Shown here: piece after piece, positions 1-5,934 of the stretch
Layout of the letters: every line of letters begins with the position of its first letter
Numbering within the stretch: the stretch's first letter is position 1
Assembly (NCBI GenBank): GCA_017302355.1
Contig: JAFLDQ010000131.1
Span: forward strand, 1 to 9,896
Direction of reading: 5' to 3'
From: Dechloromonas sp.
GTDB lineage: Bacteria > Pseudomonadota > Gammaproteobacteria > Burkholderiales > Rhodocyclaceae
DNA: 9,896 nucleotides
The notes under the pieces: generated by a model
Told to the model about the DNA's origin: nothing
The model's database searches: none
The model's input: the letters and a program-made list of their open reading frames with translations, nothing else
Program-made: the position numbers and the translations under genes

Positions 1-1783
1 TGATGCCGTCGCCAACGAAGGCGATACGGGCGCCGTCGGCTTTCATGCGGGCGACCAGTTCGGCTTTCTGCTGGGGCAACAACTCGGCGTGAAACTCGTC
101 GATGCCCAGTTGCCGGGCGAGTTCCTCCGCCCGGTCCCGATGGTCGCCGGTGAGCATGACGATGCGCTGGATGCCCAGCGTGCGCAGACGATGCAGCGTC
201 TCGCGGCTGGCTGGACGGACTTCGTCCTTGAGCGCGATGATGCCGAGCAGCTTGCCTCCGAAACCGATATAGAGAAGCGTCTTCCCCTGCCGGAAAAGCG
301 TGTCCAGCCTGCTGCGATGACGGCCGATCGGCACACCTTCGTCTTCCTCGACGAAATGGCGCGAGCCGACGACGATGCGTTGGCCGTCGATCATGCTGGC
401 TACGCCATGGGCGGCAATGAACTCGACTTCCTTGTGATCGAAATGCCGGCCGTGATGTTTACGCGCTGCGTCGACGACGGCGAGCGCCAGGGGATGAAAG
501 TAGTGCTCCTCGACCGAGGCGGCGAGATCGATGATGTCGTTCGCCGAGTAGTGCGGGTCGAAGGCGATGGCGTCGGTCACGGCAAGCTGGCCGGAGGTCA
601 GCGTGCCGGTCTTGTCGAAAACGAAGGTGTCGGCGTTGGCCAGGCGTTCGACGGCATCGCCGCCCTTGAACAGGATGCCCTGCCGGCCGGCGCGGTGCAT
701 TCCCGCCTTGAACGCGACGGGGGTGGCCAGCTTGAGCGCGCAGGAATAGTCGGCCTGCAGCACCGCCGCGGCCCGCTGCCAGTCGCCGCTCAGCAGCCAG
801 GTGGCGCCGGCCAGCCCGAGCACGGCGGGCACCAGGCGGTCGGCGAGGCGCGCAGCGCCCAACTGGGACTGGCTCTTGGCCACCAGCGACTGTTCCACGT
901 AGTCGGCGATGCGGGCGGCCGCCGTGTTGCGGCCGACATGCTCGGCATAGACCCGCAGACGCCCCTCTTCGACGACGGTGCCGGAGAGGACCTTGTCGCC
1001 GCGCTTCCTGGCCACCGGCCGGCTCTCCCCGGTCATCGCCGATTCGTTGAGGATCGCTTCGCCGCCGAGGACCGTGCCGTCCACCGCCACGGTCGAGCCT
1101 GCGGCGACGATGACGGTCATGCCGACTTCGACGGCATCGCTTGCGATCTGCTGCTCCTGGCCATCGATCTCGACCCATACCCACCCCGTGTCGGGCCGCA
1201 GCAGCGCCTTGAGCAGTTCGTCGGAGCGCCGGGCGATCGATTGTTCAAGGTATTCCCCCAGGGCCAGCATGAAGCTCGTGGCGTTGGCGGCGGTGAAGTC
1301 GCGGCGGGCGGCGGAGATGGCAACTGCCAGGGCCTCGAGCACGTGTGACGTGATGCCTTCGTTGCGCAGATTCTCGACGGCCTCGGCAAAGACGGGGATG
1401 GCGACGGCCAGAGTCGCCGGCATCAGCAGGCTTTGCGGCACGAGCTGCTGGCCGACGAGCAAGGCGCCGCTGCTCATGACAGCCCACAGGCCGTCGTGGC
1501 GATCGATCCCTGCCTGCAGCCGCCCGGCGCCCGCAACATCCAGCTTGAGCAAGGAATCGCCCAGGGACTCGATGCTCGTCTCGGTCGGCTCGAAGTCGAC
1601 GGTCAGGGAACGGGCGACGGGGTTCAGCCGTGCGGCACAGACGCCATGCAGATTCCGCACGGCGCGAACCGTGCCGACGGGGTCGATCGGACCCGAGGCG
1701 CGATAGCGGAAGCGCACCCGCTCAGGCAGTTGGTGGACGGCCCGGACGGCGACGAACGGGCAAGCCGCGGCGGGCCTGTTCAC
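1..1783 (-). CDS. Heavy-metal P-type (P1B-like) ATPase, C-terminus beyond the window
   Basis: 594 codons are open from GTG 1783 to the left edge; the end of the gene lies outside. Residues 12-68 look like an HMA_2-type ferredoxin-like domain (QLPERVRF motif) without CxxC. Hydrophobic stretches follow at about 101-136 and 149-178, then the actuator domain with TGES at 251-254, two more membrane stretches near 317-332 and 338-358, the phosphorylation motif DKTGT with Asp390, an HP motif at 430-431, TGD at 545-547 and GDG at 591-593, where the hinge motif GDGxND would begin. The membrane metal site, normally CPC, reads Tyr346-Ser347-Cys348 before ALKLATP, so this is not a standard Cu or Zn/Cd ATPase. 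From memory, Ser-Cys variants occur in CtpC-like ATPases linked to Mn or Zn. The family pumps metal out of the cytoplasm using ATP; the metal here is unknown. GTG starts 2 nt after the upstream stop; its ribosome site is weak, so the exact start is less certain than the frame. Confidence 0.93.
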   Translation of the reverse strand, partial: MNRPAAACPFVAVRAVHQLPERVRFRYRASGPIDPVGTVRAVRNLHGVCAARLNPVARSLTVDFEPTETSIESLGDSLLKLDVAGAGRLQAGIDRHDGLWAVMSSGALLVGQQLVPQSLLMPATLAVAIPVFAEAVENLRNEGITSHVLEALAVAISAARRDFTAANATSFMLALGEYLEQSIARRSDELLKALLRPDTGWVWVEIDGQEQQIASDAVEVGMTVIVAAGSTVAVDGTVLGGEAILNESAMTGESRPVARKRGDKVLSGTVVEEGRLRVYAEHVGRNTAAARIADYVEQSLVAKSQSQLGAARLADRLVPAVLGLAGATWLLSGDWQRAAAVLQADYSCALKLATPVAFKAGMHRAGRQGILFKGGDAVERLANADTFVFDKTGTLTSGQLAVTDAIAFDPHYSANDIIDLAASVEEHYFHPLALAVVDAARKHHGRHFDHKEVEFIAAHGVASMIDGQRIVVGSRHFVEEDEGVPIGRHRSRLDTLFRQGKTLLYIGFGGKLLGIIALKDEVRPASRETLHRLRTLGIQRIVMLTGDHRDRAEELARQLGIDEFHAELLPQQKAELVARMKADGARIAFVGDGI

Positions 1784-1785
1784 GC

Positions 1786-2199
1786 TCAGCCCCGTGTTTC
1801 GGCCTCGACCTCGGCGCGGATGTCGGCCACCTGCTCCTTGATCTCCTCGAAGCCCCCGGCGATGCCGGCGTACAGCTTCATCGCGGACTTGAGCAGTTTG
1901 TTGCGCATTTCTTCGTCGCCCAGGACGTACACCGCGGCGGCGCCGATCAGGGCGCCGAGAACGAACTGCTCGGTGTGGCGTGAACCGACCATCCCCTGCA
2001 AGCCATTCAGGAAACCGCGGTCGGCGCCCGGCGTCCCGTTGACCATGTCGTTCCAGGCGTATTGGCCGAAGCCGGCGCCAGTGCCTGGGCCGCTGTTCAT
2101 CCCGCCCATGGCGCCGAATGCGCCTTGTCCATAGCCGGCTTCACCCCAGCCGGCGCCGGCGTGACCTGCGGACTGCTGCCTATGCTTCTTCTTTCCCAT
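1786..2199 (-). CDS. Gly-rich small membrane protein with YtxH/PacL-like layout
   Basis: A 137-aa protein of unknown function. Residues 1-9 are basic (KKKHR), 11-70 are rich in Gly, Ala, Met and aromatic residues and probably disordered, 78-94 form one membrane helix (QFVLGALIGAAAVYVL), and 95-135 form an amphipathic, Glu/Ala/Lys-rich helix. ATG 2199 is chosen because AAGGAG stands about 8 nt upstream, although the frame stays open much further. The start lies inside the end of the preceding gene, and the stop is 2 nt before the ATPase GTG, so translation is probably coupled. One TM helix plus a charged helix next to a P-type ATPase recalls the PacL/DUF1490 partners of mycobacterial CtpC. That comparison rests on layout only. 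A role as an ATPase scaffold or metal chaperone is inference. Confidence 0.85.
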   Translation of the reverse strand: MGKKKHRQQSAGHAGAGWGEAGYGQGAFGAMGGMNSGPGTGAGFGQYAWNDMVNGTPGADRGFLNGLQGMVGSRHTEQFVLGALIGAAAVYVLGDEEMRNKLLKSAMKLYAGIAGGFEEIKEQVADIRAEVEAETRG

Positions 2200-2518
2200 T
2201 TGCTTTCTCCTTCGCTGCCTGGTCTCGCAGCAGATGTTCAAAGGTTGCGACCGCCGCCAGGCCGATCGCGACGCCGGCCAGCGCCTGTCCGCTTTCGCTC
2301 CGCCGCCAGGCGCGCATCGCGTACGTCCCGGCCGCCAGCGCGCTGCCGCCCTGCATGGCGCAGCGCAACGTCCGGCGGTCGAGGCGGAGGCGGGCCGGCT
2401 GGTCCTGCACGGCACTCAGAATGCCGGTCGCGACGAAGCCGCGGATGAAGTCAGCGCCCACTTCACCACGCCCGGCCAGCGGTCGGGACGGCGTCACCAG
2501 CGGAAGTCGGCGACTCAT
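2180..2518 (-). CDS. Small hypothetical membrane protein
   Basis: A 112-aa protein that I do not recognise. The N-terminal 20 residues are basic and Pro-containing. A short hydrophobic segment lies at 23-37 (FIRGFVATGILSAV), then a likely helical hairpin at about 54-70 and 77-96 (GQALAGVAIGLAAVATF), then a charged Lys/Glu tail. ATG 2518 overlaps the previous gene's stop in an ATGA arrangement. The TAG stop at 2180-2182 lies 17 nt inside the next gene. This tight packing between an ATPase and two other small membrane proteins supports it as a real operon member, with a structural or assembly role at the membrane as the most I would infer. Confidence 0.75.
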   Translation of the reverse strand: MSRRLPLVTPSRPLAGRGEVGADFIRGFVATGILSAVQDQPARLRLDRRTLRCAMQGGSALAAGTYAMRAWRRSESGQALAGVAIGLAAVATFEHLLRDQAAKEKANGKEEA

Positions 2519-2877
2519 TCCGTTTCTCCGGCGACGGGTTCTGCGGGAGCTTCCCCGGCGCCGGGGGTCGCGTCCGCCTTGCGCGGGCGGGTAGCCTTTT
2601 TCGTCGCGGGTGCTGGCGCGGGCGCTTCTTCCGGTGTCGCGGCGTCGGGCGCGGCTTCGACGGCCGTCAACTTCTCGCGCATCGCCGCGCTCGAGGCTTC
2701 CAGGCGGGAGAGGCCGCTGACGGTTGCCTCGCGAATGCTGGTTCGGGCGCTTTCAAGAGTCTCCGAGGTCTTGGCCTTGGCATTCGCGAGGGTTTGCGAG
2801 GTCTTGCCGTTGCGCCACAGCTTGGCGGTGACGGCGCCGGTGACGAGGCCGGCGATGAATGGCAGAAGAGGCAGCAT
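2515..2877 (-). CDS. Small membrane-anchored coiled-coil protein (YtxH/PacL-like layout)
   Basis: A 120-aa protein with one N-terminal membrane helix (LLPFIAGLVTGAVTAKLW, residues 4-21). A Thr/Ser/Ala/Glu-rich amphipathic helix follows at 24-75, then a low-complexity Ala/Pro/Glu/Lys tail at 76-120 that is probably disordered. ATG 2877 follows the previous stop by 2 nt and has GGAGG about 9 nt upstream, which decides the start over the longer open frame. It resembles YtxH-type or DUF1490-type single-pass proteins in layout. Unlike PacL1 as I remember it, the tail shows no His/Asp metal-binding motif. Its place between a ferritin-like protein and a metal ATPase suggests a scaffold role; this is inference. 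Confidence 0.85.
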   Translation of the reverse strand: MLPLLPFIAGLVTGAVTAKLWRNGKTSQTLANAKAKTSETLESARTSIREATVSGLSRLEASSAAMREKLTAVEAAPDAATPEEAPAPAPATKKATRPRKADATPGAGEAPAEPVAGETE

Positions 2878-2879
2878 GA

Positions 2880-3578
2880 TCAATCCTCCATGGGTTGGGA
2901 AACGGGTTCCCGCTTGCGCAGGAAATGAACGGCGCCACCCCCCGCCACCATGCCGGCCAGCATCGCCGGGTGAGCGGCCCGCAGCAGCGAGCCGGCCAGC
3001 CCGAAGGCGCTGTGCTGGCTGGCGAGCAGGGAGAAGCCGTGCTCGAGGATATTGGTCAGCGGGCCATGGCTGACATAGGCCTGGCTGGCCGGGATGCCCT
3101 GTGCCGCATGGTAGCCTTCGCGTGCCAGCGCCAGTTGCAGGGCGTGCTGGAAGGCCGGGAGGTGGTTGTTCAGCGAGGCCGATTGCAGGCTGCTGAAAGT
3201 CTGCCGCACATCCCGGGCGGCAACGTGGGGCAGAAGGTAGCGATAAAGATGCACATTGGCCATCTCGCCGGCGACGGCGCGCTCCAGATTGGCGCGCCAA
3301 CCGGGCGACACCGTCGTTTCGGCAGGGAAGGGATCGAGCGGCCGGGGAATGCCGTAGCGCTGGCACAGCCGGTCGAGCGCCGCGACATGCCGTTCCTCGG
3401 CGCGCGCGATGCTGGCGAATGGCGGTTGTTGCCCGAAGGCTTCGGCCACCCGGCGATAGAAGGCCCGCGCCGCGTATTCATCATAGAGCGCGATGCGCAC
3501 GGCCTGATGCAGGACGGGAAACGGCGCCACCGCCTGGAGGGTGCGGCTGCGCAGGATGGCTTCGTCATAGTTGGCCAC
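2880..3578 (-). CDS. DUF2202-like ferritin-fold protein with C-terminal membrane anchor
   Basis: A 232-aa protein with the four-helix, diiron pattern of DUF2202 ferritin-like proteins. Likely metal ligands are Glu34 (DEYAARAFY), Glu61 and His64 (EERHVAALDRL), Glu105 (GEMANVHLYRYLLP) and His139 (NNHLPAFQHAL). A hydrophobic, Gly-rich stretch at 205-219 followed by RKRE suggests a C-terminal membrane anchor, which soluble ferritin-like proteins do not need. GTG 3578 is preferred because GAGGAGG sits 6 nt upstream; longer in-frame starts run into the preceding gene. It overlaps that gene by 14 nt. The family binds iron or other metals, but the reaction of DUF2202 proteins is not established to my knowledge. 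Next to a metal ATPase it could hand over, oxidise or sense metal at the membrane (inference). Confidence 0.88.
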   Translation of the reverse strand: MANYDEAILRSRTLQAVAPFPVLHQAVRIALYDEYAARAFYRRVAEAFGQQPPFASIARAEERHVAALDRLCQRYGIPRPLDPFPAETTVSPGWRANLERAVAGEMANVHLYRYLLPHVAARDVRQTFSSLQSASLNNHLPAFQHALQLALAREGYHAAQGIPASQAYVSHGPLTNILEHGFSLLASQHSAFGLAGSLLRAAHPAMLAGMVAGGGAVHFLRKREPVSQPMED

Positions 3579-3960
3579 GACGTACCTCCTCGTACTTGTA
3601 TTCGATGATGCCAAGCAGGGCATGCGCGGCGGGTGTCGCCCGGTTGGCCAGAAGATCGCCCCAGGCATGATCGGGGATGATCGCCCGGTCGTATTCGATG
3701 GTGCAGGAACGTGCCAGCTTGTTGATGCGGATGTCGCGCACCCCGCGAATGATGCCCACGGTGCCGGACAGTCCCCGTTCGCCGAGATCGCGCAGGGCGG
3801 GATCGTTCAGAACGGCGGAATCGACCTTGAAGCGGATGCGCCCGGGAATCTGGTGGGCGATGCGCAAGTAAGCGGCAACAAGGGCGATCACGGACGCCAT
3901 GTCGGCTGGCCGGGCCTGGGCCGGGAAAACCATGGCTTCCAGCGTACTGCCGAGCATCAT
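3565..3960 (-). CDS. HMA_2-like domain protein without CxxC
   Basis: A 131-aa protein, first gene of the ATPase operon. Residues 31-105 resemble the ferredoxin-like HMA_2 fold: a first strand with HQIPGRIRFKV at 36-46, a helix around 53-62, a turn where the true HMA metal loop would be, and a strand pair with IRINKLARSCTIEYD at 77-91. There is no CxxC; the only cysteine is Cys86. The N-terminal 30 residues are hydrophobic and may form a short membrane or signal-like segment. ATG 3960 is chosen because GGAG lies 5 nt upstream. Met21 is possible but has no ribosome site. It shares the PGRIR motif with the protein at 4228-4677 and a variant with the ATPase N-terminus. Protein-protein docking instead of metal capture is plausible (inference). 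Confidence 0.82.
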   Translation of the reverse strand: MMLGSTLEAMVFPAQARPADMASVIALVAAYLRIAHQIPGRIRFKVDSAVLNDPALRDLGERGLSGTVGIIRGVRDIRINKLARSCTIEYDRAIIPDHAWGDLLANRATPAAHALLGIIEYKYEEVRRGQL

Positions 3961-3979
3961 GACTCCAGTTGAAAGTGAC

Positions 3980-4013
3980 TGGCTGGCTGTCGCGATGCGG
4001 ATGGCTGGCTGTC
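3980..4013. repeat. 12-bp direct repeat in operon leader
   Basis: TGGCTGGCTGTC occurs at 3980-3991 and again at 4002-4013, a 22-bp period or about two helical turns. It lies in the predicted 5' leader of the ATPase operon, between the promoter and the first start codon. It could be a binding site for a regulator or a chance product of TGGC-rich sequence. Confidence 0.5.
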
Positions 4014-4015
4014 TC

Positions 4016-4034
4016 GGGCTTCAGGGGAAAGCCC
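4016..4034 (-). other. Hairpin at start of ATPase-operon leader
   Basis: GGGCTT (4016-4021) and AAGCCC (4029-4034) form a perfect 6-bp stem with a 7-nt loop. It would sit at or just after the predicted transcription start near 4035 and could protect the 5' end of the mRNA. No T-run follows, so it is not a terminator. Confidence 0.4.
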
Positions 4035-4041
4035 TCTCGAC

Positions 4042-4082
4042 AGCGTAGCATTCCGGCGTGTCGAGTGCTTGATCTTCGTCAA
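4042..4082 (-). promoter_or_regulatory. FNR/Dnr-type class II promoter of the ATPase operon
   Basis: TTGAT-CTTC-GTCAA at 4069-4082 matches the FNR/CRP-family consensus TTGAT-N4-ATCAA at 9 of the 10 specified bases, 13 of 14 positions if the spacer is ignored. On the minus strand an extended -10, TGC-TACGCT, lies at 4042-4050. It is placed so that the box centre falls near -41.5 of a start at about 4035, the classical class II activator geometry. This predicts induction under low oxygen or by nitric oxide through an Fnr, Anr or Dnr protein, giving a leader of about 75 nt before ATG 3960. Confidence 0.68.
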
Positions 4083-4227
4083 ATCCGGAGCAGTTGGTGG
4101 CTGCCGGCGGTCGCCGCAGCAGACGTTCGCTGCCCGCATGCCGCGTCGTTCGTCCGGATCGAGAGGCAGGGACTCCGGGAAAGTACCGGGAAGGTGGCCA
4201 GCGCGGCGTGGCCGGCCTTGGCGCCGG
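4083..4227. other. Gene-free stretch after the lone HMA_2 gene
   Basis: The 145 bp between the stop at 4228 and the FNR-type box hold no gene that I can support. There is a weak GGCCA/TGGCC inverted repeat near 4196-4215 but no T-run, so no intrinsic terminator is evident, and read-through from the upstream gene into the ATPase operon cannot be excluded. Confidence 0.4.
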
Positions 4228-4677
4228 TTAGCGGAAAATGCCGTGACGATGCATGCCCAGATGAACGCCGAGTCCGGCCACGAACAGGGCGCCGGCGATG
4301 GCGTGGCCGCGCTTCTGGCCGGTGGCGAGCAGCGCGAACGAGGTGGCGAGGCTGCCCAACATGCCGATCTTGGCGAGCCGGTTGACTTTCCGGCGGCGGG
4401 ATGTTCCGGTGGGCGCCGGTGTGGCCAGCAAGCGGTCGAGGGTGGCGTCGACCAGGATTTCCAGTTTCTCGACCGCTAGCCGACGCGGATCGAAATGCAG
4501 GACGAGACTGCCGGCGCGCGGGTTGGCGCTGGTTTCCAGGATGCCTTCGTGTTCGCCCAGGGCTGCCTCCAGATCGGCGAGGCGGCCGGGGTTGCGCAGG
4601 GCGCGATCGCGGATGCGGATGCGCCCCGGAGTGGCGGAAACGACGCGGCGGACGGCTGGGCTGGATGATCCGGACAT
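4228..4677 (-). CDS. HMA_2-domain membrane protein without CxxC
   Basis: A 149-aa protein. Residues 10-66 resemble an HMA_2 ferredoxin-like domain: VVSATPGRIRIRD at 12-24, a helix around 32-42, then SANPRAGSLVLHFDP at 50-64. The CxxC of metal-binding HMA domains is absent. A basic linker (SRRRK) leads to two membrane helices at about 104-119 and 124-141, and the end reads HLGMHRHGIFR with three closely spaced histidines. ATG 4675-4677 is the likely start, though the ribosome site is weak. It lies 85 nt after exbD and 267 nt before the ATPase operon, so it could belong to the iron operon's tail or be a separate unit. It may be a membrane partner of the P-type ATPase (inference). Confidence 0.83.
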   Translation of the reverse strand: MSGSSSPAVRRVVSATPGRIRIRDRALRNPGRLADLEAALGEHEGILETSANPRAGSLVLHFDPRRLAVEKLEILVDATLDRLLATPAPTGTSRRRKVNRLAKIGMLGSLATSFALLATGQKRGHAIAGALFVAGLGVHLGMHRHGIFR

Positions 4678-4703
4678 GGCGGGCGATCTCGTGTTCCAGG
4701 GCG

Positions 4704-4748
4704 AACCTGCCCCCTTTTTCTGCTGCGACTGGCTGGCGCGGGCAGGTT
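4704..4748 (-). other. Inverted repeat downstream of exbD
   Basis: AACCTGCCC (4704-4712) and GGGCAGGTT (4740-4748) are perfect 9-bp arms around a 27-nt loop, just after the exbD stop. There is no T-run on the minus-strand side, so it is not a standard intrinsic terminator. It could stabilise the 3' end of the operon mRNA or mark the boundary to the HMA_2 gene. Confidence 0.45.
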
Positions 4749-4762
4749 GTGAAAGCTTCGGG

Positions 4763-5188
4763 TCAGTTGGGCGCGCTTCCCGGCTGGGTGACGAAGCCGA
4801 TCCTGCTCAGGCCGGCGCGGCGGGCGGCGCTCATGGCGTCGGCGACAATCTCGTAGCGGGTGCTGCGGTCGGCCTTGAGATGCATCTCGACGTTGGCGTC
4901 ACGGCGGACCGCCTCGCGGAAGCGGCTTTCCAGTTCCCCACGGTCGACCGCCTCGGAACCGACGAAAACGCGGTTGTCGCCGTCGATGCTGACCTGCAGG
5001 GTCAGCCGCCGGTCTTCCGTCGGGACGCTTGCGGCGCGCGGCAGTTCCACCCTGACCGAGTGCGTCATCAGCGGCGCGGTGATGATGAAGATGATGAGCA
5101 GCACCAGCATCACGTCGACCAGCGGCGTCGTGTTGATTTCCGCCATCGGCGCCTGGGCGCCGGGGGAGTTGAAGCTGCCGATCGCCAT
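4763..5188 (-). CDS. exbD: ExbD, TonB energy-transducing subunit
   Basis: A 141-aa protein of normal ExbD length. It works with ExbB as a proton channel in the inner membrane and drives TonB. Residues 1-20 are the short cytoplasmic end. The single membrane helix is TTPLVDVMLVLLIIFIITAP, with the essential proton-carrying aspartate at Asp25, and the rest is the periplasmic domain (from about residue 45) with the usual alternating strands. Its ATG follows the exbB stop directly (TAAATG), with GGAGG about 8 nt upstream, so translation is coupled. The protein ends in a short polar tail (PGSAPN). Confidence 0.97.
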   Translation of the reverse strand: MAIGSFNSPGAQAPMAEINTTPLVDVMLVLLIIFIITAPLMTHSVRVELPRAASVPTEDRRLTLQVSIDGDNRVFVGSEAVDRGELESRFREAVRRDANVEMHLKADRSTRYEIVADAMSAARRAGLSRIGFVTQPGSAPN

Positions 5189-5932
5189 TTATGCGGCCTC
5201 CGCGGCGGCGCGGGCGCGCATCGGGTGGATCTGCGCGCTGTTGGCGACGAAGGGCTTGCCGATCGTGAAGAAGGCGTGCAGGTCGTGGGCGAAGGCATCG
5301 AGATCGGCGAGCAGCACGCGGTTGGCGCGGGTGAAGGCGTTGTAGGCGAAGACGGCGGGCAGGGCGACGGCGAGGCCGGCGGCGGTCATGATCAGCGCTT
5401 CGCCGACCGGGCCGGCGACCTTTTCCAGTGCCGCCTGACCGGAGAGGCCGATGGCGACAAGTGCATGGTAAATGCCCCAGACGGTGCCGAACAGGCCGAC
5501 GAAGGGGGCGGTGGCGCCGGTGGTGGCGAGCAGGGTGAGGCCGTTTTCCATGCCGGCCTGCGTGCTCGAGAGCTGCTGGCGTAGGGCGCGTTCCATTTGT
5601 TCGGCCGGGTCGAAGCGGGAGGCAAGTCGGCCGGTGACGGCCTCGCATTCATGGTTGCAGCAGTTGGCCTGCTCCGCGAGCTGGGCGTAGGGGCTTTCGG
5701 TATCGGCGGCGCGCAGGTGTTCGATGCCTTCGGCCACCGTGCCGGCCGCCCAGAAGCTGCCGAGGGCACGGGCGGAACGGCGCATGGTCCACCAGTCCCA
5801 GGTCTTGGCGAGGATCAGATACCAGCTGGCGATCGACATCAGCGCGAGGACCACGGCGACGCTATGGGAAACGGTGTCGCCGGCGGCCCACAGGTGGGCG
5901 AAGCCGAAGGCGTTTTGGGTAGTTTCGTTCAT
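5189..5932 (-). CDS. exbB: ExbB, TonB system proton-channel subunit
   Basis: A 247-aa inner-membrane protein of the MotA/TolQ/ExbB family, which forms the oligomer around ExbD. Membrane helices lie at about 23-43, 131-155 (TLLATTGATAPFVGLFGTVW, the family signature) and 177-200 (ALIMTAAGLAVALPAVFAYN). The large cytoplasmic loop between the first two holds a cysteine-histidine cluster, CCNHEC at 91-96, which I do not remember from standard ExbB proteins. The start at ATG 5932 lies 2 nt after the tonB stop, with GGAG upstream. The Ala-rich end (RARAAAEAA) runs straight into the exbD start. Confidence 0.97.
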   Translation of the reverse strand: MNETTQNAFGFAHLWAAGDTVSHSVAVVLALMSIASWYLILAKTWDWWTMRRSARALGSFWAAGTVAEGIEHLRAADTESPYAQLAEQANCCNHECEAVTGRLASRFDPAEQMERALRQQLSSTQAGMENGLTLLATTGATAPFVGLFGTVWGIYHALVAIGLSGQAALEKVAGPVGEALIMTAAGLAVALPAVFAYNAFTRANRVLLADLDAFAHDLHAFFTIGKPFVANSAQIHPMRARAAAEAA

Positions 5933-5934
5933 GC

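Noticed and set aside
89..1348. 419-codon open frame on the plus strand
   Set aside because: It lies fully opposite the P-type ATPase, whose frame has clear catalytic motifs. Its translation is low-complexity Gly/Arg/Asp/Val sequence typical of antisense frames in GC-rich DNA.
2234..3073. 279-codon plus-strand frame opposite the small membrane genes
   Set aside because: The minus strand has a chain of genes with ribosome sites and coupled starts here; the plus frame has no ribosome site and a biased composition.
3579..3668. Longer N-terminus for the ferritin-fold protein
   Set aside because: It would overlap the HMA_2-like gene by about 100 nt, while GTG 3578 has a strong ribosome site at the right distance.
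3957..4139. 60-codon minus frame upstream of the ATPase operon
   Set aside because: It spans the predicted FNR-type box and promoter and has no domain or ribosome site support.
4704..4748. Inverted repeat after exbD as an intrinsic terminator
   Set aside because: The loop is 27 nt and no T-run follows on the transcribed side; kept only as an inverted repeat.
4298..5584. 428-codon open frame on the plus strand
   Set aside because: It runs antisense to the HMA_2 gene, exbD and part of exbB, all well supported; it shows no recognisable domain.
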